The notes under the pieces are model-generated. The model saw only the letters and a list, made by a program, of their open reading frames with translations. It had not been told where the DNA came from and ran no database searches. A program made the translations under genes and the position numbers. 64,000 nt of DNA from Melioribacter roseus (lineage in GTDB: Bacteria; Bacteroidota; Ignavibacteria; Ignavibacteriales; Melioribacteraceae), in the NCBI GenBank assembly GCA_020722005.1, contig DYLP01000005.1:1-64000 (forward strand), in the 5' to 3' direction. Shown here in pieces: positions 7,519 to 17,858 of this stretch; within the stretch, counting starts at the first letter, position 1, and each line of letters starts with the position of its first letter.

Positions 7519-10500
7519 ATGAAGATTAATCGTATCTTTACAGTCGAGGGTAAAGACCCTTTTGAATCAATAGAGTTTGTAAAACGGACATCCGAAATTA
7601 AAAATCCGGATGGTTCGATTGTCTTCCGCATGGAAGAAGTTACAGTACCTAAAGAATGGTCGCAGGTAGCCACAGATATTATTGCGCAAAAATATTTCAG
7701 AAAAGCAGGAATACCTAAGCTACTAAAGAAAGTAAAAGAAGAAGGGGTGCCGAAGTGGTTACAGCCGTCTGTGCCCGACCCAAAATTAAGTGAATTGCCT
7801 GAAAAAGACAGATTTACATCCGAAACCGACGCACGACAGGTATTTCATCGTCTGGCTGGCACATGGACTTACTGGGGCTGGAAAGCTAAATATTTCGATT
7901 CCGAACAGGATGCAAGGGCATTTTATGACGAGCTGGCATATATGCTGGTAAAACAGTATGCAGCTCCAAATTCGCCACAATGGTTTAACACTGGTTTAAA
8001 CTGGGCATACGGTATTAACGGACCCGCACAAGGTCATTATTATGTCGATTTCCAAACCGGCGAATTAAAGCAATCTGAAGATGCGTATACACACCCACAG
8101 CCGCACGCATGCTTTATTCAATCGATTAAAGACGACCTTGTCAACGAAGGCGGTATTATGGATCTCTGGGTGCGCGAAGCTCGCCTTTTCAAATATGGTT
8201 CTGGTACGGGCACAAACTTTTCTGATATCAGGGGAGTAAATGAACCTCTGAGCGGTGGTGGTAAATCATCCGGTTTAATGTCCTTCCTGAAAATCGGCGA
8301 CCGCTCAGCCGGAGCTATTAAATCAGGCGGGACTACGCGTCGCGCCGCTAAAATGGTAACTCTCGATATCGACCATCCCGATATTGAGGAATATATAAAC
8401 TGGAAAGTTGTAGAAGAACAAAAAGTTGCAGCGCTTGTGGCAGGTTCAAAAATTTGCAATTTTCACTTAAATAACATAATGAAGGCTTGCTACGAAGAAC
8501 ATCCTGAAAACGACCGTTTTAACAAAAGAACAAACTTAAAACTGAGAAAAGCTGTCATCGAAGCACGCAAAGCAAAAGTTCCCGAAAATTATATTGATCG
8601 CGTTATAAAATTAGCCAAGATGGGCTTTCGCTCTATCGAATTTCCAATTTATGATACCGACTGGAATTCGGAAGCATACGCAACAGTTTCAGGGCAGAAT
8701 TCGAATAATTCTGTACGCGTATCAAATGATTTTATGAAAGCTGTTCTGAACGACGACGAATGGAACCTTTACTGGCGTACCGAAAAAAAGAAAGCTGCGA
8801 AAGAAGGGAGAAGACCAGTACCTTGCAAAACATTGAAAGCAAGAGATTTGTGGGATCAAATTGCATACGCCGCCTGGTCGTGTGCCGATCCTGGGTTGCA
8901 ATTCGATACTACAATTAATGAATGGCATACATGTCCTCAAAGCGGAAGGATCAGAGCATCGAATCCGTGCAGCGAATATATGTTCCTCGATGATACGGCT
9001 TGTAATCTGGCGTCTTTGAACCTTGTCCGTTTTTACGACGAAAAAGAACACAAATTTAACATCGAAGCCTATCGGCACGCTGTAAGACTCTGGACAATTG
9101 TGCTGGAAATCAGCGTACTCATGGCTCAATATCCCAGCAAAGAGGTAGCTATAAACAGTTATGAATTCAGAACACTTGGACTGGGTTATGCAAATCTTGG
9201 ATCGTTATTAATGCAGCAGGGAATTCCGTACGACAGTAAAGAAGCCACAGCAATTACAGGCGCATTGACAGCAATTATGCATATGCATGCTTACGCTACT
9301 TCGGCTGAAATGGCAAAAGAATTAGGTACATTCAAGCGTTATTCAGAAAACAAAGAGGATATGCTGAGGGTAATTCGAAATCATCACCGAGCTGCCTATA
9401 ATGTGCCCGCAAAGGAATATGAAGGACTTTCGATAATTCCAATGGGAATTGATCCTGAATATTGTCCTTCCGATTTATTGAAAGCCGCACGTCAGGATGC
9501 CGACCTTGCTCTGAATATGGGCGAGAAATATGGTTTCAGAAATGCTCAGGTCACCGTTATTGCTCCCACTGGCACAATTGGTCTGGTAATGGACTGCGAT
9601 ACAACGGGAATCGAACCCGATTATGCGCTCGTTAAATTCAAAAAACTTGCAGGCGGAGGTTATTTCAAAATTATTAATCAATCGATTCCTCCTGCGCTCA
9701 GAAAACTCGGTTATAACGAAGACCAGATAAAAGAAATTGTAAAATATGCAAAAGGATCTGGCACACTTGAAGGATGCCCGTTTATCAATCATGAATCCTT
9801 GAAAGCCAAAGGATTTACTGAAGAAATTCTGAACAAAATTGAAAATATTCTTCCGTCGGTATTTGAACTTGGCTTTGCATTCAATAAATATACCTTAGGC
9901 GAGAAATTCTTAAAAGAACAGCTCGGTTTTACCGACGAACAAATTAATGACATTGAATTCGATTTGTTGACTGAACTTGGATTTACACGGGAAGAAATTT
10001 CGGCAGCCAATGATTACGTATGCGGTACAATGACTATCGAAGGTGCACCTTTTCTTAAATACGAGCACTATCCCGTTTTCGACTGCGCCAATAAATGTGG
10101 CAAGAGGGGAACACGTTTTATAAAACCGGAGGCTCACATTCGAATGATGGCTGCAGCTCAGCCTTTTATTTCCGGTGCAATTTCCAAAACTATAAATCTG
10201 CCAAACTCGGCTGAAATTGAAGATGTCAAAAATGCTTACATGATGTCGTGGAAGCTCGGATGTAAAGCCAATGCGCTCTATCGCGACGGCTCAAAGCTTT
10301 CACAACCTCTTAATACTATGACCGAAGAGGAAATTGAGGAAATTCTCGAAAAGAAAGAAGAAAACGATATTGTAAAAATTGCAGAAAAAATTATTCACCG
10401 ATATATTGCCAAAAGAAGAAGACTCCCCGACAGAAGAACCGGTTATACTCAAAAAGTAAAAATTAACGGACAATCGGTTTATCTTCGTACGGGAGAATAT

Positions 10501-11097
10501 GAAAATGGACAACTCGGCGAAATTTTTATCGATATGCACAAAGAAGGAGCTGCATTCCGAAGTCTTTTGAATTGCTTTGCCATTTCAATATCGCTCGGTT
10601 TGCAGCACGGCGTTCCTCTCGAAGAATTTGTTGACGCATTTGTATTTACTCGTTTCGAACCGAGCGGTGTTGTAACTGGTCACCGCAGAATTAAAATGGC
10701 GACCTCTGTAATCGATTATATTTTCAGAGAACTTGCTGTAACTTACCTCGGAAGAAACGACCTCGCACATGTCGACGAAGAAGAAGTACCGGGTAATCGG
10801 AAACAAACCGCAGCTTCCTGCCGTACTATTGTCGAAACCGATTATGTCGACGAGGAAGTGGTAAGCGAAAGAATGGTCGAACTCGATAAAAATTCAGAAA
10901 AAGACAATGGCAGATGGACCTCCACTCCTAATGTGGAAGACAAAATTAAAATGATTTCGCGTAATGATCCTGTAGCTAAAGCACGCCAACAGGGATACAC
11001 CGGCGATATTTGCCCCGAATGCCAGAGTATGACTATGGTACGTAACGGAACTTGTTTGAAATGCACTACTTGCGGTGCTACTACCGGCTGCAGTTGA
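7519..11097 (+). CDS. nrdJ: Adenosylcobalamin-dependent ribonucleoside-diphosphate reductase (class II)
   Basis: 1192-residue cytoplasmic enzyme that reduces ribonucleotides to deoxyribonucleotides using an adenosylcobalamin-derived thiyl radical, without needing oxygen. Family blocks are clear: 'GSGTGTNFS' near 235, '[20 protein letters not shown]' near 482-501 with the active-site cysteines, and 'APTGTIGLV' near 682. The C-terminus holds the CxxC cluster 'CPECQ...CLKCTTCG...C' that relays electrons or binds zinc. Length fits the long bacterial NrdJ type; I see no intein or frame break. TTGGAGAACAT before the ATG is a good ribosome binding site. It is a single-gene unit, ended by a strong hairpin. 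A B12-dependent enzyme fits an anaerobic or facultative host. Confidence 0.96.
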   Translation: MKINRIFTVEGKDPFESIEFVKRTSEIKNPDGSIVFRMEEVTVPKEWSQVATDIIAQKYFRKAGIPKLLKKVKEEGVPKWLQPSVPDPKLSELPEKDRFTSETDARQVFHRLAGTWTYWGWKAKYFDSEQDARAFYDELAYMLVKQYAAPNSPQWFNTGLNWAYGINGPAQGHYYVDFQTGELKQSEDAYTHPQPHACFIQSIKDDLVNEGGIMDLWVREARLFKYGSGTGTNFSDIRGVNEPLSGGGKSSGLMSFLKIGDRSAGAIKSGGTTRRAAKMVTLDIDHPDIEEYINWKVVEEQKVAALVAGSKICNFHLNNIMKACYEEHPENDRFNKRTNLKLRKAVIEARKAKVPENYIDRVIKLAKMGFRSIEFPIYDTDWNSEAYATVSGQNSNNSVRVSNDFMKAVLNDDEWNLYWRTEKKKAAKEGRRPVPCKTLKARDLWDQIAYAAWSCADPGLQFDTTINEWHTCPQSGRIRASNPCSEYMFLDDTACNLASLNLVRFYDEKEHKFNIEAYRHAVRLWTIVLEISVLMAQYPSKEVAINSYEFRTLGLGYANLGSLLMQQGIPYDSKEATAITGALTAIMHMHAYATSAEMAKELGTFKRYSENKEDMLRVIRNHHRAAYNVPAKEYEGLSIIPMGIDPEYCPSDLLKAARQDADLALNMGEKYGFRNAQVTVIAPTGTIGLVMDCDTTGIEPDYALVKFKKLAGGGYFKIINQSIPPALRKLGYNEDQIKEIVKYAKGSGTLEGCPFINHESLKAKGFTEEILNKIENILPSVFELGFAFNKYTLGEKFLKEQLGFTDEQINDIEFDLLTELGFTREEISAANDYVCGTMTIEGAPFLKYEHYPVFDCANKCGKRGTRFIKPEAHIRMMAAAQPFISGAISKTINLPNSAEIEDVKNAYMMSWKLGCKANALYRDGSKLSQPLNTMTEEEIEEILEKKEENDIVKIAEKIIHRYIAKRRRLPDRRTGYTQKVKINGQSVYLRTGEYENGQLGEIFIDMHKEGAAFRSLLNCFAISISLGLQHGVPLEEFVDAFVFTRFEPSGVVTGHRRIKMATSVIDYIFRELAVTYLGRNDLAHVDEEEVPGNRKQTAASCRTIVETDYVDEEVVSERMVELDKNSEKDNGRWTSTPNVEDKIKMISRNDPVAKARQQGYTGDICPECQSMTMVRNGTCLKCTTCGATTGCS

Positions 11098-11108
11098 TTT
11101 TTTTACGA

Positions 11109-11129
11109 GGGGGCATGTGCCCCCTTTTT
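11109..11129 (+). terminator. Rho-independent terminator of nrdJ
   Basis: GGGGG-CATGTG-CCCCC, extendable by two pairs into the loop, is followed directly by TTTTTA. It lies 12 bp after the nrdJ stop. This is the clearest intrinsic terminator in the window. Confidence 0.88.
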
Positions 11130-11193
11130 ATTTTTATAAAGGATTACGAGATTTTTTATATTTACCCAGTTCATTCTGATTATGTCATTTTAA

Positions 11194-11222
11194 TTGACTT
11201 TTTACCCTAAAAGGGATAGTTT
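11194..11222 (+). promoter_or_regulatory. Candidate housekeeping promoter for the yggS-divIVA-ileS run
   Basis: TTGACT, 17 bp, TAGTTT sits 21 bp before the yggS start, right after the nrdJ terminator. It looks like a sigma-70 type -35/-10 pair rather than the Bacteroidetes TTTG/TAnnTTTG form. The -10 is only a partial match. Confidence 0.42.
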
Positions 11223-11242
11223 TTCAGTCTTAATTTAGAATT

Positions 11243-11929
11243 ATGATTGCCGAAAATCTTAAAAATATACTTGATCGAATTGACAGAGTATGCAATCGTT
11301 GCGGGCGCAGTTCAACGGAAATTAAATTAATCGGCGTTTCCAAAACTGTTTCTGAAGAAAGTATTATCGAAGCATATAATGCCGGGCTCAAAGTATTCGG
11401 CGAAAATAAAGCTCAGGAATTAAAAGACAAAGCTGATAATCTTGCCGATTACAACGATATCGAATGGCATTTTATCGGTCATCTGCAGACGAACAAGGTT
11501 AAGTACATTATTGATAAAGCCGAATATATACATTCGGTCGATTCGTTAAAACTTGCTGAAGAAATTGAAAAAAGAGCGCAGAAAATTTCGAAAATCCAGA
11601 ACGTTCTACTTGAAATCAAAACCTCTGAGGAAGTTTCAAAATTCGGATTGACAGATACGGATGAAATCTATCAATTAGCAGAATTTTGTAAAAAATCCGC
11701 CAACTTAAAACTAACGGGTCTAATGACCATTGCTCCTTTTACAGATGACAAAAACATTGTTAGAAATGCATTTATAAATTTGAAAAAGTTAAAAGAAAAA
11801 TTGACTCATGACGGTTTTGAGATGACTGAACTATCGATGGGTATGACGAACGATTTTGAAATTGCAATTGAAGAAGGTGCAACGATGGTACGTATTGGAA
11901 CGGCAATTTTTGGAGAAAGGAGTAAATAA
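11243..11929 (+). CDS. yggS: YggS-family pyridoxal-phosphate homeostasis protein
   Basis: 228-residue single-domain TIM-barrel PLP-binding protein. The PLP lysine is Lys34 in '[10 protein letters not shown]', and '[12 protein letters not shown]' and '[11 protein letters not shown]' are family signatures. The C-terminal phosphate-binding region '[28 protein letters not shown]' is complete. The family has no proven enzymatic activity; it buffers PLP and influences amino-acid metabolism. It is first in a tight run with divIVA 1 bp away. The homologous B. subtilis ylmE sits in the same relative position before sepF/divIVA/ileS. No strong Shine-Dalgarno is seen before the ATG. Confidence 0.93.
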   Translation: MIAENLKNILDRIDRVCNRCGRSSTEIKLIGVSKTVSEESIIEAYNAGLKVFGENKAQELKDKADNLADYNDIEWHFIGHLQTNKVKYIIDKAEYIHSVDSLKLAEEIEKRAQKISKIQNVLLEIKTSEEVSKFGLTDTDEIYQLAEFCKKSANLKLTGLMTIAPFTDDKNIVRNAFINLKKLKEKLTHDGFEMTELSMGMTNDFEIAIEEGATMVRIGTAIFGERSK

Positions 11930-11930
11930 A

Positions 11931-12485
11931 ATGAAGTTTACTCCCTACGGCATTAAGAATCAGGAATTTAATAAATCCGTCAGAGGTTACGACCGGGACG
12001 AAGTCAAGGCTTTTTTGGAAAGACTGGCGGATGAATTTGAAAAAATATCAAGTGAAAACGAAAAATTGCAAAAAGAACTCGTGTTGAAGGAGAAACAATT
12101 AACTGAATACAAAAAACTCGAGAAAAATTTGCAGGCAGCGCTGCTGAGTGCCACCGAAACAACATCGAAGGCGGTCGATTCTACCAAAAAGCAAACCGCA
12201 TTAATGATTAAAGAAGCGGAAATTAAAGCTGCACAAATGATCGAAAAAGCAAAAGCAAGCGCCGATGCCTTGAGAGAAGCTATAGTTAAACTGAGAGAAG
12301 AAAAAAAGTTATTGATTTCAAAATTAAAAGCAATGGTCGATACACAATCCAGTCTAATGGAGATGATAGTTAATAAAAATAAAACAATGCCGGATGTTAA
12401 ATTAAAGAGAGAAATAAAAGACGATTCGCAAAAAGAAGAACAAACCGATATTAACATAGACGATATACTGGAGAAGTTGCTATGA
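11931..12485 (+). CDS. divIVA: DivIVA-domain coiled-coil protein
   Basis: 184-residue cytoplasmic coiled-coil protein. The start is set at 11931, not the ORF-track 11856, because the N-terminus then begins with the canonical DivIVA membrane-targeting block '[13 protein letters not shown]' and '[15 protein letters not shown]', and GGAGAAAGGAG lies just upstream. Residues 30-145 are an almost uninterrupted coiled coil rich in K, E and A; the tail is charged and ends '..[12 protein letters not shown]'. DivIVA proteins recognise curved membrane and place division or polar proteins. In a Gram-negative the role is not defined. The stop overlaps the punA start (ATGA), indicating coupling. Confidence 0.88.
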   Translation: MKFTPYGIKNQEFNKSVRGYDRDEVKAFLERLADEFEKISSENEKLQKELVLKEKQLTEYKKLEKNLQAALLSATETTSKAVDSTKKQTALMIKEAEIKAAQMIEKAKASADALREAIVKLREEKKLLISKLKAMVDTQSSLMEMIVNKNKTMPDVKLKREIKDDSQKEEQTDINIDDILEKLL

Positions 12486-13303
12486 GTAAACTTATCGAAA
12501 ATATTAATGAAACTTTGAATGTTATTAAAAAATACACGGATAAGAAATACGAAGTTGGCATTATCTTAGGAACTGGATTGGGCGGTCTGGTGAAAGAAAT
12601 TGAAGTGGAGCATACGATCGACTATGGTGAACTACCTCACTTTCCACTTTCAACGGTAGAGTCGCATCAGGGTAAATTAATCTTCGGCAAAATCGGTAAC
12701 AAAAACGTCGTCGCAATGCAGGGAAGATTTCATTATTACGAAGGATACTCCATGAAACAAATTACTTATCCTGTTCGTGTAATGAAATTCCTCGGAGTTA
12801 AATATTTAATGGTCTCAAATGCATGCGGAGGCATGAATCCTCTTTTCAAAAGAGGAGATATAATGTTGATTGTCGACCATATAAATCTGTTGGGAGACAA
12901 TCCTCTAATCGGTCCAAATGAAGACGAGTTGGGACCGAGATTCCCCGACATGAGCGAACCTTACAGCAGGGAATTAATAAAACTGGCGGAAGAAGCGGCG
13001 CTCAGGAATAAAATACGCATTCAAAAAGGAGTTTATGTGGCTGTGCCCGGACCTAATCTGGAAACGAGAGCCGAATATAGATTTTTGCGAACGATTGGAG
13101 CTGACGTTGTGGGTATGTCTACCATTCCTGAAAATATTGTGGCTAATCACATGGGAATGAAGGTACTGGGTATTAGTATTATCACAGACGAATGTTTTCC
13201 CGAAGCGCTCAAACCTGTATCGTTGAATGAAATACTGGAAGCTGCAAACGAAGCTGAACCAAAAATGACATTGATTATGAAGGAAGTAATTGAAGCAATA
13301 TGA
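12482..13303 (+). CDS. punA: Purine-nucleoside phosphorylase (trimeric PNP type)
   Basis: 273-residue cytosolic enzyme that splits purine (deoxy)nucleosides with phosphate to base and (deoxy)ribose-1-phosphate. Signature blocks: 'GTGLGG' near 31 (phosphate loop), 'VESHQGKL' and 'MQGRFHYYEGYS' (phosphate and sugar contacts), 'VSNACGGMNPLFKRGDIMLI', then 'GPNLETRAEYRFLRTIGADVVGMST', and 'ISIITDECFPE' where trimeric PNPs carry the Asn/Glu base-recognition residues (N in the usual 'SLITN', here replaced by D). The N-to-D position may shift base preference. It overlaps divIVA by 4 bp and the next gene by 4 bp. Confidence 0.93.
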   Translation: MSKLIENINETLNVIKKYTDKKYEVGIILGTGLGGLVKEIEVEHTIDYGELPHFPLSTVESHQGKLIFGKIGNKNVVAMQGRFHYYEGYSMKQITYPVRVMKFLGVKYLMVSNACGGMNPLFKRGDIMLIVDHINLLGDNPLIGPNEDELGPRFPDMSEPYSRELIKLAEEAALRNKIRIQKGVYVAVPGPNLETRAEYRFLRTIGADVVGMSTIPENIVANHMGMKVLGISIITDECFPEALKPVSLNEILEAANEAEPKMTLIMKEVIEAI

Positions 13304-13914
13304 CAGAAAGAAAAAATATCTATTATGCAACGCCGGGCTTATTGGCTGTAATTATTTTTGCGTCGGATTTCCTGAGTACTGAAATATTCAAGTCGGGTTA
13401 TCAGGATTTTTCGGTGTGGTTTCTTCTCTCGCTCTTTGCATTTGTGTGCGGATGGCTTATTAATAAGACGCTCGGTTATAATCATGGTGGCAAAGTTATT
13501 TTTGCAGTGATAATCTCCGTTTCATTCATAAGCGTGGTTATGATAACGATGTTCAGGGAATATTTCGGCTTGAACGATCTGTTGGTGGAAAACATGATTC
13601 TTTATTTGTTGCGAAACGTTATGCTCGGCTCGATGGCATTATTCGGGATGGTGACGTGTGAACTTTTGATTATGCAGCGCGAAAAAATTGCTTCTTCAAA
13701 AAGCAGGAATGAAATTAAAAATATTCTTGAATCTGCCAAAAGAGAGGCTGATGTTATTATCGACGAAGCAAAAATTGGTGCCGACAAAATTATTTACGAA
13801 GCTCAAAAAACAGCCGACGAAATTATCAGTCGAAAAAATCAGCTCGAAATGCAATTGAAAGAATTAATTACAGCAGAAAAAGAATTAATCAAAAAATACG
13901 AAGCAGAAGAATAG
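13300..13914 (+). CDS. Unknown membrane protein with ATP-synthase-b-like coiled-coil tail
   Basis: 204 residues, family not recognised. Four hydrophobic segments occupy about 10-130 ('LLAVIIFASDFL', 'WFLLSLFAFVCGWLI', 'VIFAVIISVSFISVVMI', 'LGSMALFGMVTCELLI'). A cytoplasmic tail (about 135-204) has an A/K/E/I repeat, 'ESAKREADVIIDEAKIGADKIIYEA', resembling the peripheral-stalk b subunit or DivIVA coiled coils. It overlaps punA by 4 bp (ATGA), and ileS starts 25 bp downstream. Because divIVA lies in the same run and has a similar coiled coil, a cell-envelope or division partner is possible, but that is inference. It is not an ATP synthase subunit by context. Confidence 0.7.
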   Translation: MTERKNIYYATPGLLAVIIFASDFLSTEIFKSGYQDFSVWFLLSLFAFVCGWLINKTLGYNHGGKVIFAVIISVSFISVVMITMFREYFGLNDLLVENMILYLLRNVMLGSMALFGMVTCELLIMQREKIASSKSRNEIKNILESAKREADVIIDEAKIGADKIIYEAQKTADEIISRKNQLEMQLKELITAEKELIKKYEAEE

Positions 13915-13939
13915 TTACTCATAAATATAGAGATAAAAG

Positions 13940-16900
13940 ATGTTCAAACAATTTGATGAAAAAATAAGTTACCCTAAAATCGAAGAAAAAATTCTCAAGT
14001 ACTGGAAGGAGAATAAAATATTCGAGAAAAGTATCGAAACAAGAGATAAATATTTTCATTTTACATTTTACGAAGGTCCTCCAACTGTAAACGGAAAGCC
14101 GGGCATTCATCACGTGATGGCACGTACGCTGAAAGACCTCGTCTGTCGTTATAAAACGATGAAAGGATTTCGAATACAACGTAAAGCCGGCTGGGATACT
14201 CATGGTCTGCCTATCGAAATAGCACTTGAAAAAGACCTCGGATTTACTCAAAAGTCGGATATCGAGAAATACGGCGTAGGCAAATTCAACAAAAAGGCAA
14301 AAGAACTCGTTTACCATCATATCGAAATGAAAGAAGGATGGCGAACACTTACTGAAAGAATGGGCTACTGGATTAATCTCGACGACCCGTATATTACATG
14401 TACAAATGAATATATCGAATCGGTATGGTGGGCGTTAGCAGAATATTTTAAAAAGGGATTGATTTACAGGGGCTTCAAGATCGTTCCACAATGTCCACAT
14501 TGCGAAACTCCGCTATCGTCGCACGAACTTGCGCTTGGTTATAAAGATGTACGTGACCCGAATGTTTATGTAAAGTTCAAACTGAAAGACGAGGATGCAT
14601 CAGTACTTGTATGGACAACTACACCGTGGACGCTTATTTCGAACGTAGCTTTAGCAGTTGGAGAAGAGATCGATTATGTCAAAATTAAAACAGAAAACCA
14701 CGGTGTACTCTACCTGGCAAAAGCTCGTCTCTCGGTTATAACCGAAAATTATGAAATACTGGAAGAGCTGAAGGGTAAAGACTTGCTCAACAGAGAATAT
14801 ATTCCGTTATTCAATTACATAAAGGTTAATAAAAGAGCGTGGTATATTATAGCAGGAGATTTTGTGAGTACAGAAGACGGTTCTGGAGTGGTGCATATAG
14901 CTCCTGCTTTCGGCGCTGACGACTATGAAGTTTCTATTAAATACGACCTTCCATTTATTCAACCTGTTACTAAAAACGGTCGTTTTACTGACGAGGTAAC
15001 AGATTTTGCAGGTAGACTGATTAAGTCAATTAAATTTGAAACGCACGAAGAAAGAGGAGTCGATCCGGATATTATAAAAAATCTTAAAGAAAGAGGATTA
15101 ATCTACAGAGCGACAACGGATTATCTTCACTCTTATCCTCATTGCTGGCGGTGCGACAATCCTTTAATTTATTATGCCCGAGACAGCTGGTATATCAGGA
15201 CTACTCAGGTGGCTCAAAGAATGATAGAACTCAACAAAACAATTAACTGGCATCCACCAGAAGTAGGCGCCGGTCGATTTGGAAATTGGCTGGAAGAAAA
15301 TAAAGACTGGTCGCTATCGAGAGATAGATATTGGGGAACTCCGCTTCCAATCTGGATTAACGAAGATGGAGATATGTTTGCCGTTGGCTCAATTGCTGAA
15401 TTGAAGGAAGGCTTTGTAATCAGGGACGGCAAGAAGATAGCTGTCAAAGATTTACCAGCCGAAGAAATCGACCTGCATAAACCGTTTGTGGACGAAATCA
15501 AGTTCGAAAAAGAAGGGAAAATTTATTCCAGAACTCCGGAATTGATCGACGTCTGGTTCGATAGCGGTTCTATGCCCTTTGCACAATTTCATTATCCCTT
15601 CGAAAATAAAGAATGGTTCGAACAAAATTACCCTGCAGATTTTATTTGCGAAGGCATCGATCAAACCCGTGGCTGGTTCTATACTTTGCACGCAATCGGT
15701 ACAATGTTATTCGATAGTATTACTTTTAAGAATGTTATTGTAAATGAACTTGTACTCGATAAAAATGGACTTAAAATGTCCAAATCGAGAGGCAATACAG
15801 TCGATCCATTTGCTTTATTCGAAAAATACGGAGCCGATTCAACCCGATGGTATCTGGTGACCACAAGTCCACCCTGGAAACCAACTTTGTTCGACGAAGA
15901 TGGAATTGTAGAAGTACAGAGAAAGTTTTTCGGAACGCTTGTCAATACATATTCGTTCTTTGCTCTCTATGCGAACATCGACAAATTTACTCATCAAGAA
16001 GACACAATTCCTTACGAAGAACGACCCGAAATCGATAGATGGATTATATCCAAATTGAATGCGCTCGTGGAGGACTACGAAAAATATATGGAAGATTACG
16101 AGGTTACCAAAGCTGCAAGAGCCTTATCGAATTTTACAATCGACCAATTATCCAACTGGTATGTACGGAGGAACAGACGCAGATTCTGGAAATCGGAAAT
16201 CAATAAAAATAAATTGTCGGCTTATCAAACGCTTTATGAATGTTTACTTACCGTTTCGAAATTAACAGCTCCATTTGCTCCCTTTATAGCCGAAGAAATA
16301 TATCTAAATTTGAATTCAGTAACGAAGAAAGAAGAGTTTGAATCGGTACATCTGGCATATTATCCAAAATCGGGTTACAGAGACAAAACGCTCGAAATAA
16401 AAATGGACGTAGCTCAGAGAGTTGTTTATCTGGCGCGTTCAATCAGAGCAAAAAATAATCTTAAAGTACGTCAACCGCTACAGAAGATGATGGTCTATGT
16501 CGATAGAGATTTACGTGATGCACTCGCTAAAATGAAAGATGTTGTTCTTGAAGAGGTTAATATCAAGGAAATGGTAATTCTCGAAGACGACGCCGGCATA
16601 GTAAACAAAAGCGCCAAACCGAATTTCAAAACCATCGGTCCAAAATTTGGAAAACTCGTAAAGAAATTGGCTGAAAAAATTAAAGAACTCGATAAAGAGT
16701 CGATTACACTCATTGAAAAAGGAAAAACAGTTGAGATTGACGTCGATGGTGAACACGTTTCGGTTGGTAAGGAAGACGTGGAAATTGTAAGCAGCGAGAT
16801 TGAAGGCTGGCTCGTGGAGTCGGAAGAAGGAGTAACCGTTGCAATTGATACTGAACTGACAGAGGAACTTATTGCAGAAGGGTATGTAAGAGAATTCGTC

Positions 16901-17131
16901 AATAGAGTTCAGAACATGAGAAAAGATCTCGACTTCGAGGTAACCGACAGAATCGATCTTTATGTTGACGGCGACGAAAAGTTAATTAAATATTTGAGCG
17001 ATTTTAACGATTATATTTCAAATGAAGTTCTTGCAAGAACAATTAAATTTAATTCTGAAGGCGGTAGTGTTCAGGAATGGGAATTGGGTGATTACAAGTG
17101 CAAGATCGGTATTGAAAAAGCAATAACTTAG
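13940..17131 (+). CDS. ileS: Isoleucyl-tRNA synthetase, eukaryote-like (IleRS2) type
   Basis: 1063-residue class I aminoacyl-tRNA synthetase charging tRNA-Ile. The HIGH element is the 'GIHHV' variant at 55-59, and 'KMSKS' is at about 612-616. The connective editing domain includes 'VWTTTPWTLISN'. The tryptophan-rich 'DVWFDSGSMPFAQFHYP' and anticodon-binding helix bundle are in order. The C-terminus lacks the cysteine zinc cluster of the E. coli type and ends with the extra beta-rich domains of the IleRS2 class, often linked to mupirocin tolerance. It sits between the coiled-coil membrane gene and a TraR/DksA-type gene, as ileS does next to ylyA in Bacillus. No T-box leader is possible in the 25-bp gap. 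Confidence 0.96.
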   Translation: MFKQFDEKISYPKIEEKILKYWKENKIFEKSIETRDKYFHFTFYEGPPTVNGKPGIHHVMARTLKDLVCRYKTMKGFRIQRKAGWDTHGLPIEIALEKDLGFTQKSDIEKYGVGKFNKKAKELVYHHIEMKEGWRTLTERMGYWINLDDPYITCTNEYIESVWWALAEYFKKGLIYRGFKIVPQCPHCETPLSSHELALGYKDVRDPNVYVKFKLKDEDASVLVWTTTPWTLISNVALAVGEEIDYVKIKTENHGVLYLAKARLSVITENYEILEELKGKDLLNREYIPLFNYIKVNKRAWYIIAGDFVSTEDGSGVVHIAPAFGADDYEVSIKYDLPFIQPVTKNGRFTDEVTDFAGRLIKSIKFETHEERGVDPDIIKNLKERGLIYRATTDYLHSYPHCWRCDNPLIYYARDSWYIRTTQVAQRMIELNKTINWHPPEVGAGRFGNWLEENKDWSLSRDRYWGTPLPIWINEDGDMFAVGSIAELKEGFVIRDGKKIAVKDLPAEEIDLHKPFVDEIKFEKEGKIYSRTPELIDVWFDSGSMPFAQFHYPFENKEWFEQNYPADFICEGIDQTRGWFYTLHAIGTMLFDSITFKNVIVNELVLDKNGLKMSKSRGNTVDPFALFEKYGADSTRWYLVTTSPPWKPTLFDEDGIVEVQRKFFGTLVNTYSFFALYANIDKFTHQEDTIPYEERPEIDRWIISKLNALVEDYEKYMEDYEVTKAARALSNFTIDQLSNWYVRRNRRRFWKSEINKNKLSAYQTLYECLLTVSKLTAPFAPFIAEEIYLNLNSVTKKEEFESVHLAYYPKSGYRDKTLEIKMDVAQRVVYLARSIRAKNNLKVRQPLQKMMVYVDRDLRDALAKMKDVVLEEVNIKEMVILEDDAGIVNKSAKPNFKTIGPKFGKLVKKLAEKIKELDKESITLIEKGKTVEIDVDGEHVSVGKEDVEIVSSEIEGWLVESEEGVTVAIDTELTEELIAEGYVREFVNRVQNMRKDLDFEVTDRIDLYVDGDEKLIKYLSDFNDYISNEVLARTIKFNSEGGSVQEWELGDYKCKIGIEKAIT

Positions 17132-17144
17132 TAACGGAGGAAAC

Positions 17145-17843
17145 ATGGCAAAGAAACAGACTCAAAAGAAGAGTTCTGCCAATTCAAAAAAAACGTCAAG
17201 CAGGAGCGCTAAAACGAAAAAAACTGTCTCGGCTGCTTCAAAAAAGAAGACGCTCGATAAAAAGGCGGCAACTAAAACTTCGAAAAAAGCAACAATCAAG
17301 AGAAACGTTGCTTCGAAGAAAGCTAATGTTGAAACAAAGACAAAGAAGAAAGTCCCGAAAACTACGGAGCAAGAAAAAATGAGATCTGAAAATAAAGTTG
17401 AAATAATGTCCCCAACCAAAAGAATAAGAAAAATTCAAGGATATTCGAAAGCTGAACTCGAAGAATTCAAACAAATTATTCTTCAAAAAAGAAATGAAAT
17501 AATCGAACAGCTTCAGACTCTTAAAGAACAAATGATGGATCCAACTACGGGTCAATACGTAAATGAAAATTCGCCTTATTCGCTTCACATGGCAGAGCAG
17601 GGAACCGACGCCATGGAACGAGAAAAACTCTATCTCTGGGCTCAGCGCGAAAACAAATTTTTGGGCTACCTCGACGAAGCTTTACAAAGAATCGAAGATG
17701 GAACTTACGGCATCTGCATCGAGTGCATTGACGAGCCGAAGCATCTTTGCCCAACATGTCCATTGATTCCTAAAGAAAGACTAAAAGCTGTGCCACATAC
17801 CCAGCATTGCTTACAGGTAAAACAAAAAATGCAATCCAAATAA
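17145..17843 (+). CDS. TraR/DksA-type protein with histone H1-like lysine-rich N-terminus
   Basis: 232 residues. About the first 85 are a low-complexity Lys/Ala/Ser/Thr tail ('KKTLDKKAATKTSKKATIK'), like histone H1 or bacterial H1-like DNA-binding tails. Residues 98-185 form the DksA coiled coil ('YSKAELEEFKQIILQKRNEI' to 'LYLWAQRENKFLGYLDEALQRI'). The zinc-finger region reads 'GICIECIDEP..CPTCPLIPKERL..HTQHCL': the usual second CxxC is reduced to a single Cys, while an extra CPTC is inserted. Metal binding may therefore differ. DksA binds the RNA-polymerase secondary channel; TraR/YlyA relatives do likewise. GGAGG precedes the ATG. Neighbours ileS and lspA match the Bacillus ylyA position. 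Confidence 0.85.
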   Translation: MAKKQTQKKSSANSKKTSSRSAKTKKTVSAASKKKTLDKKAATKTSKKATIKRNVASKKANVETKTKKKVPKTTEQEKMRSENKVEIMSPTKRIRKIQGYSKAELEEFKQIILQKRNEIIEQLQTLKEQMMDPTTGQYVNENSPYSLHMAEQGTDAMEREKLYLWAQRENKFLGYLDEALQRIEDGTYGICIECIDEPKHLCPTCPLIPKERLKAVPHTQHCLQVKQKMQSK

Positions 17844-17858
17844 TTTACGGAATATTAA

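Noticed and set aside
11856-11930. Upstream extension of DivIVA in the ORF track
   Set aside because: It overlaps yggS and delays the conserved DivIVA N-terminus, which must be at the protein start.
16495-16902. Ser/Thr-rich minus-strand ORFs inside ileS
   Set aside because: Antisense of Lys/Glu-rich codons gives such serine-rich frames; no start signal or family pattern.
17162-17588. Phe-rich minus-strand ORFs opposite the lysine-rich tail
   Set aside because: AAA/AAG runs read in reverse as TTT/CTT; pure shadow of low-complexity coding sequence.
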